NCBI GenBank assembly: GCA_900754605.1
Contig: CAAEDK010000095.1
Coordinates: 1 to 16,817, forward strand
Reading direction: 5' to 3'
DNA length: 16,817 bases
DNA from: an uncultured Oscillospiraceae bacterium
GTDB taxonomy: Bacteria; Bacillota_A; Clostridia; Oscillospirales; Oscillospiraceae
Each line of letters starts with the position of its first letter. The first letter of the stretch is position 1. This document shows positions 13,966-16,817 of this stretch, in pieces. Under the pieces are notes generated by a model. It saw only the letters and a program-made list of their open reading frames with translations, ran no database searches and had not been told where the DNA came from. Position numbers and translations under genes: made by a program.

Positions 13966-15123
13966 ATGAAGGATAAGAAGCTGACCTGGCCCCAGCGGGG
14001 GCGCGTGTGGCTCCGGCTGGGCCTGCGGCTTGTGCTGACCCTGTTGGCCTTATGGCTGCTGAAGGAGGTGGGGCGCCCTCTGCTGTCTCTATGTGCCCCC
14101 TTTGTGGCGGCACTGCTTACAGCAGCCCTGCTCCATCCGTTGGTGCAGTGGCTTCAAAGACGCCTTCACTGGCCCAGAAAACTGTCCTCTTTGCTGATTT
14201 TGCTGCTCCTTTTCGGATTGGTGGGCGGTGGGATCGGCTACTTGGGCTATGCGGCGGGTGCTGAATTGGTTTCTTTGGTTCAGAATTGGGATGGACTGCT
14301 GGAAGGGTTCCATGCGGTCCTGGATCAGCTGGAACTGATCTCCTTCCAGCTGTGGACCATGGTGCCGCCGGAGCTGACAGAGTCGGTGCAGTCGATGGCT
14401 GACGGGCTGATGGAATGGCTGAATACAGCGGTGCCCAATGTATTGCAGAATGCGGTGGCCGTTACCACTGAGAAAGCAAAGAGAGTGCCATCTTTCGGAT
14501 TGGCCCTCATTATTTATGTGATGGCGGCCTATATGCTGACGGTGGACTATCCGGAACTTCGGGCTCGGGCGGCTCAGCACACGCATGAACGGCTCCTCCG
14601 CTTTGTGATTCAGGTGCGCAATATCGCACTGGCTGCTTTTGGCGGCTACCTGAGGGCTGAGTTTCTGCTGTCCGTAGGAGTGTTCTTCATCCTTATGGTA
14701 GGGTTCTTTTTGATTGGACAGTCCTATGGTCTGCTTCTGGCTTTGGGATTGGCCATGTTGGATTTCATCCCAATCGTGGGAGCGGGAACAGTCATGGTGC
14801 CTTGGGCTTTTTTGGCCCTGTTCACCCATGATTACGCTCAGGCCATCCAAATCATGCTGATTTGGGGGGGCATCGCACTTTTCCGGCGGGTAGGCGAACC
14901 CAAAGTGGTGGGAGATCAGACGGGGCTGTCTCCTATCCTTTCTCTGGTGAGCATCTATGTGGGGATGCGTCTGGGGGGTGTGTTGGGAATGGTACTTGGT
15001 CCAACTGTGGCGCTGATTGCGCTGAATCTGGTGAAGCTGGGCTTGTTCGAGGGTCTCCGTCTGGATTTGGCTGCGGCGGCAGAGGACATCATGGCCCTGC
15101 TGAGAGAACGGCCGGAAGTGTGA
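13966..15123 (+). CDS. AI-2E/UPF0118-family permease, YtvI-like
   Basis: A 385-residue polytopic membrane protein with the usual AI-2E transporter layout. A basic N-terminus leads into paired helices (about 16-30, 33-56) and helices at 70-100. A soluble segment covers about 105-170, then a helix at about 180-195, and a C-terminal block of four to five helices from about 225. The family's C-terminal signature is clear: LDFIPIVGAGTVMVPWA, then GEPKVVGDQTGLSPILSLVSIYVGMRLGGVLGMVLGP split over neighbouring segments. Family roles range from autoinducer-2 export to Na+/H+ antiport. YtvI of sporulating Firmicutes is a sporulation membrane protein of similar size, and the N-terminal character leans that way. 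AGGAAG lies 9 nt before the ATG; it can pair with TTCCT at 13961-13965, next to the start. Confidence 0.9.
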   Translation: MKDKKLTWPQRGRVWLRLGLRLVLTLLALWLLKEVGRPLLSLCAPFVAALLTAALLHPLVQWLQRRLHWPRKLSSLLILLLLFGLVGGGIGYLGYAAGAELVSLVQNWDGLLEGFHAVLDQLELISFQLWTMVPPELTESVQSMADGLMEWLNTAVPNVLQNAVAVTTEKAKRVPSFGLALIIYVMAAYMLTVDYPELRARAAQHTHERLLRFVIQVRNIALAAFGGYLRAEFLLSVGVFFILMVGFFLIGQSYGLLLALGLAMLDFIPIVGAGTVMVPWAFLALFTHDYAQAIQIMLIWGGIALFRRVGEPKVVGDQTGLSPILSLVSIYVGMRLGGVLGMVLGPTVALIALNLVKLGLFEGLRLDLAAAAEDIMALLRERPEV

Positions 15124-15141
15124 ATTCCCATCATCGATGCT

Positions 15142-15189
15142 GTCAGTCGCGTTCCTACCCAGAAATGGGCGGGAACGCGCTGACTTTTT
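15142..15189 (+). terminator. Intrinsic terminator after the AI-2E-family gene
   Basis: A hairpin pairing GTCAG with CTGAC and CGCGTTCC with GGAACGCG, closed by CCCA/TGGG, with small internal mismatches and a loop around GAAA, followed by TTTTT at 15185-15189. Arms span 15142-15161 and about 15166-15184. Confidence 0.88.
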
Positions 15190-15275
15190 GGGAATATGGA
15201 GAGTAAGATAGGATGTGGCGGGAAAAGTTAAAAAAAGCCGCGATTTTTCTTCATGGTTTTTTCATATTTTTCCCG

Positions 15276-15281
15276 TATACT
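15276..15281 (+). promoter_or_regulatory. Probable -10 element of the htrA gene
   Basis: TATACT, 55 nt before the chosen ATG, in an AT-rich stretch (15237-15281) after the upstream terminator. No good TTGACA-like -35 is found at 16-18 nt (the best is near ATGGTT), so the promoter may need an activator or an alternative sigma factor. The rest of 15190-15275 holds no other feature that I can support. Confidence 0.45.
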
Positions 15282-15336
15282 GGGCAATGTCAAAAGGATG
15301 AATCTCCAGAGCACAGAATTTAAGGAGTGGATCAAT

Positions 15337-16716
15337 ATGGGAACCAACGATTTCAATTTTTACAATAGTGAAAATGACGGATACCGCGGCGGATTCGGTG
15401 ATTATACTGACCCCATCCCCGCGGGTCCTGGCGCGCCCGGTCCGGAGCAGCCCAGGAAACGCCGCAGCTTTCCCACAAAGGCCGCTGCCCTTCTGCTGGC
15501 TTGTGCTGTGGTGGGCTGTGGGGCTGGAGTAGGCGGAGCCGCTCTGTACCGGCAGCTTGACCGGGGAGACACTGTGATTTATGAGAGTGAGCGGCCCACT
15601 GTGGAGGTAGACACAGTGGCCAACAGCAACGGGGGAAAGCCGATGACCCCGGAGCAGCTCTATGCCAGCAATCTGGCCTCCTGTGTGGGCATCACTGTAT
15701 CCACCACATCTGTGAATATCTTTGGACAGACCACCACCTCTGCTGCCAGTGGTTCCGGCTTTGTGCTGACCCAGGACGGCTACATTGTTACCAACTACCA
15801 TGTCATTGAGGATGCGGCCAAGGACAGTTCGGTGTCCATTGAGGTCTCCTTTGCGGATGGCAAGAAATATACCGCCAAGTTGGTGGGCGGAGAGCAGGAC
15901 AATGACGTAGCGGTGCTGAAGATCGAGGCTTCAGACTTGACTCCGGTGAAACTGGGTGACAGCGATCAGCTGGTGGTGGGCGAGAGTGTCTATACTATCG
16001 GCAATCCTCTGGGCGAGTTGACTTATTCCTTGACGGATGGATTGGTATCTGCTCTGGACCGGCTAATCACCACGACCAGCACCAATCCCAGCACGGGCGC
16101 CACAGAGACCACCACACTAAATGTCCTTCAAACAAACTGTGACATCAATCCCGGTAACTCCGGCGGCCCCCTGTTTGACAGCTATGGGAATGTGGTGGGC
16201 ATTGTGACTGCCAAGTATACCCAGAGCAGCTCCGGTGTCTCCGCCGAGGGCTTGGGTTTCGCCCTCCCCATCAACGATGTGAAGGAGATCATCACAGACC
16301 TGATCGAAAACGGCTATGTCACCGGAAAGCCCTATATGGGTGTACAGGTTACCTCGGTTCCTGACTATGCCCAGCACTACGGGGTCAGCGCCGGCGCCTA
16401 TGTGGAGAGTGTGGCGGATGGGTCCTGTGCCCAGAAGGCGGGCCTTCAGGCCAACGACATCATCATCGCCATCGATGATACCGCGATCGATTCCAGTACG
16501 GCCCTCACTGCGGCCCTGTCCTCTGGCTATAAGGCGGGGGATACCGCCAAGCTGACGGTGCTGCGGGGCAGCGATAAAATGGAGCTGACCATCACCTTTG
16601 ACGAGAAGAACGAGCAGACTGAGGCGGCCAACCAACCTCAGCAGGAGTCCAACCAGCAGATCCAGCAGCAACCGTCCGGTGGCTATCCATGGCCCTTTGG
16701 TGGGTTCCTCTGGTAA
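15337..16716 (+). CDS. htrA: HtrA/DegP-family membrane-anchored serine protease with PDZ domain
   Basis: A 459-residue trypsin-like protease. A cytosolic N-terminus of about 45 residues, rich in Gly/Pro/Asp, ends in RKRRSFPTK and is followed by one signal-anchor helix (about 48-70), placing the enzyme outside the membrane. The catalytic triad is complete: His155 in TNYHVIE, Asp190 in NDVAVLKI and Ser275 in GNSGGPLF. The oxyanion-side motifs TIGNPLG and GLGFALP are also present. One PDZ domain spans about 322-415 (MGVQVTS, then AGLQANDIIIAIDD). The tail (about 416-459) is glutamine-rich and ends in aromatic residues (GGYPWPFGGFLW). HtrA proteins degrade misfolded surface proteins. The ATG at 15337 has AAGGAG 9 nt upstream; the frame is open 28 codons further, but the -10 element lies within that stretch. 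A strong terminator follows. Confidence 0.95.
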   Translation: MGTNDFNFYNSENDGYRGGFGDYTDPIPAGPGAPGPEQPRKRRSFPTKAAALLLACAVVGCGAGVGGAALYRQLDRGDTVIYESERPTVEVDTVANSNGGKPMTPEQLYASNLASCVGITVSTTSVNIFGQTTTSAASGSGFVLTQDGYIVTNYHVIEDAAKDSSVSIEVSFADGKKYTAKLVGGEQDNDVAVLKIEASDLTPVKLGDSDQLVVGESVYTIGNPLGELTYSLTDGLVSALDRLITTTSTNPSTGATETTTLNVLQTNCDINPGNSGGPLFDSYGNVVGIVTAKYTQSSSGVSAEGLGFALPINDVKEIITDLIENGYVTGKPYMGVQVTSVPDYAQHYGVSAGAYVESVADGSCAQKAGLQANDIIIAIDDTAIDSSTALTAALSSGYKAGDTAKLTVLRGSDKMELTITFDEKNEQTEAANQPQQESNQQIQQQPSGGYPWPFGGFLW

Positions 16717-16737
16717 CCTGTTTCCTGTATACTTTAT

Positions 16738-16782
16738 GGCCCCGACGCAGAATGATATGTTCTGCGTCGGGGCCGATTTATT
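16738..16782 (+). terminator. Intrinsic terminator after htrA
   Basis: A perfect 15-bp stem (GGCCCCGACGCAGAA at 16738-16752 with its complement at 16760-16774) and a 7-nt loop, followed by a T-rich tail (GATTTATTT). The remaining bases to 16817 contain nothing I can annotate. Confidence 0.9.
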
Positions 16783-16817
16783 TGAAGGGGCGTTCGAAGG
16801 GTGTGCTCCTGAGAGAA

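Noticed and set aside
15253..15336. 28-codon N-terminal extension of HtrA
   Set aside because: It contains the probable -10 element and has no ribosome binding site. The ATG at 15337 has AAGGAG at 9 nt.
1..16817. CRISPR arrays, tRNA/rRNA genes, insertion sequences, integrase scars, riboswitches
   Set aside because: No regularly spaced repeats, cloverleaf-like sequences, transposase motifs or recognisable riboswitch cores were seen on reading both strands. Intergenic gaps are all shorter than 300 nt.

Overview
The window reads as chromosomal DNA from a moderately GC-rich, anaerobic low-to-mid-GC-lineage Firmicute, most likely a gut Oscillospiraceae/Clostridia member. This is an inference from the family mix (YtrA-type GntR, MepR/MepA-like pair, YlmH, DUF896, DegV, AI-2E/YtvI-like permease, HtrA), the strong AGGAGG-type ribosome binding sites and the TTGACA/TATAAT promoters. 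I see no rRNA, tRNA, CRISPR array, insertion sequence or phage gene.

Layout. (1) 23-2653, minus strand: a GntR regulator, an ABC ATPase and two small membrane proteins, tightly packed or overlapping, forming a YtrA-type self-regulated ABC exporter operon that may continue beyond the left edge. (2) 2654-2793: a compact divergent control region with two back-to-back sigma-A promoters, each overlapped by its own perfect inverted repeat. (3) 2794-4604, plus strand: a MarR regulator and MATE efflux pump sharing an ATGA overlap, followed by a separately promoted nitroreductase (4729-5277). (4) 5298-5338: a 19-bp bidirectional terminator between converging units. (5) 5359-11578, minus strand: a TetR regulator, an MMPL/RND-type transporter and a 1060-residue exported, membrane-anchored protein whose GLUG repeat solenoid is split by a long helical region. 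This three-gene operon is the most unusual part of the window. (6) 11770-16716, plus strand: ylmH and a DUF896 gene, a DegV-family lipid-binding protein, an AI-2E/YtvI-type permease and an HtrA serine protease, with terminators after the last two.

How the genes fit together. The left two thirds hold three independent regulator-plus-exporter modules (GntR/ABC, MarR/MATE, TetR/MMPL). Each appears to be switched by its own local repressor, which suggests envelope or antimicrobial stress responses; no substrate can be read from sequence. The right third is housekeeping: ribosome-associated functions, fatty-acid binding, a membrane permease and surface protein quality control.

Several starts were moved from the longest reading frame to an internal start on ribosome-binding-site or promoter evidence: the ABC ATPase, MarR, MATE, nitroreductase, YlmH, DUF896 and HtrA genes. 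No computation or database search was run. Family calls rest on recognised motifs and overall sequence character.
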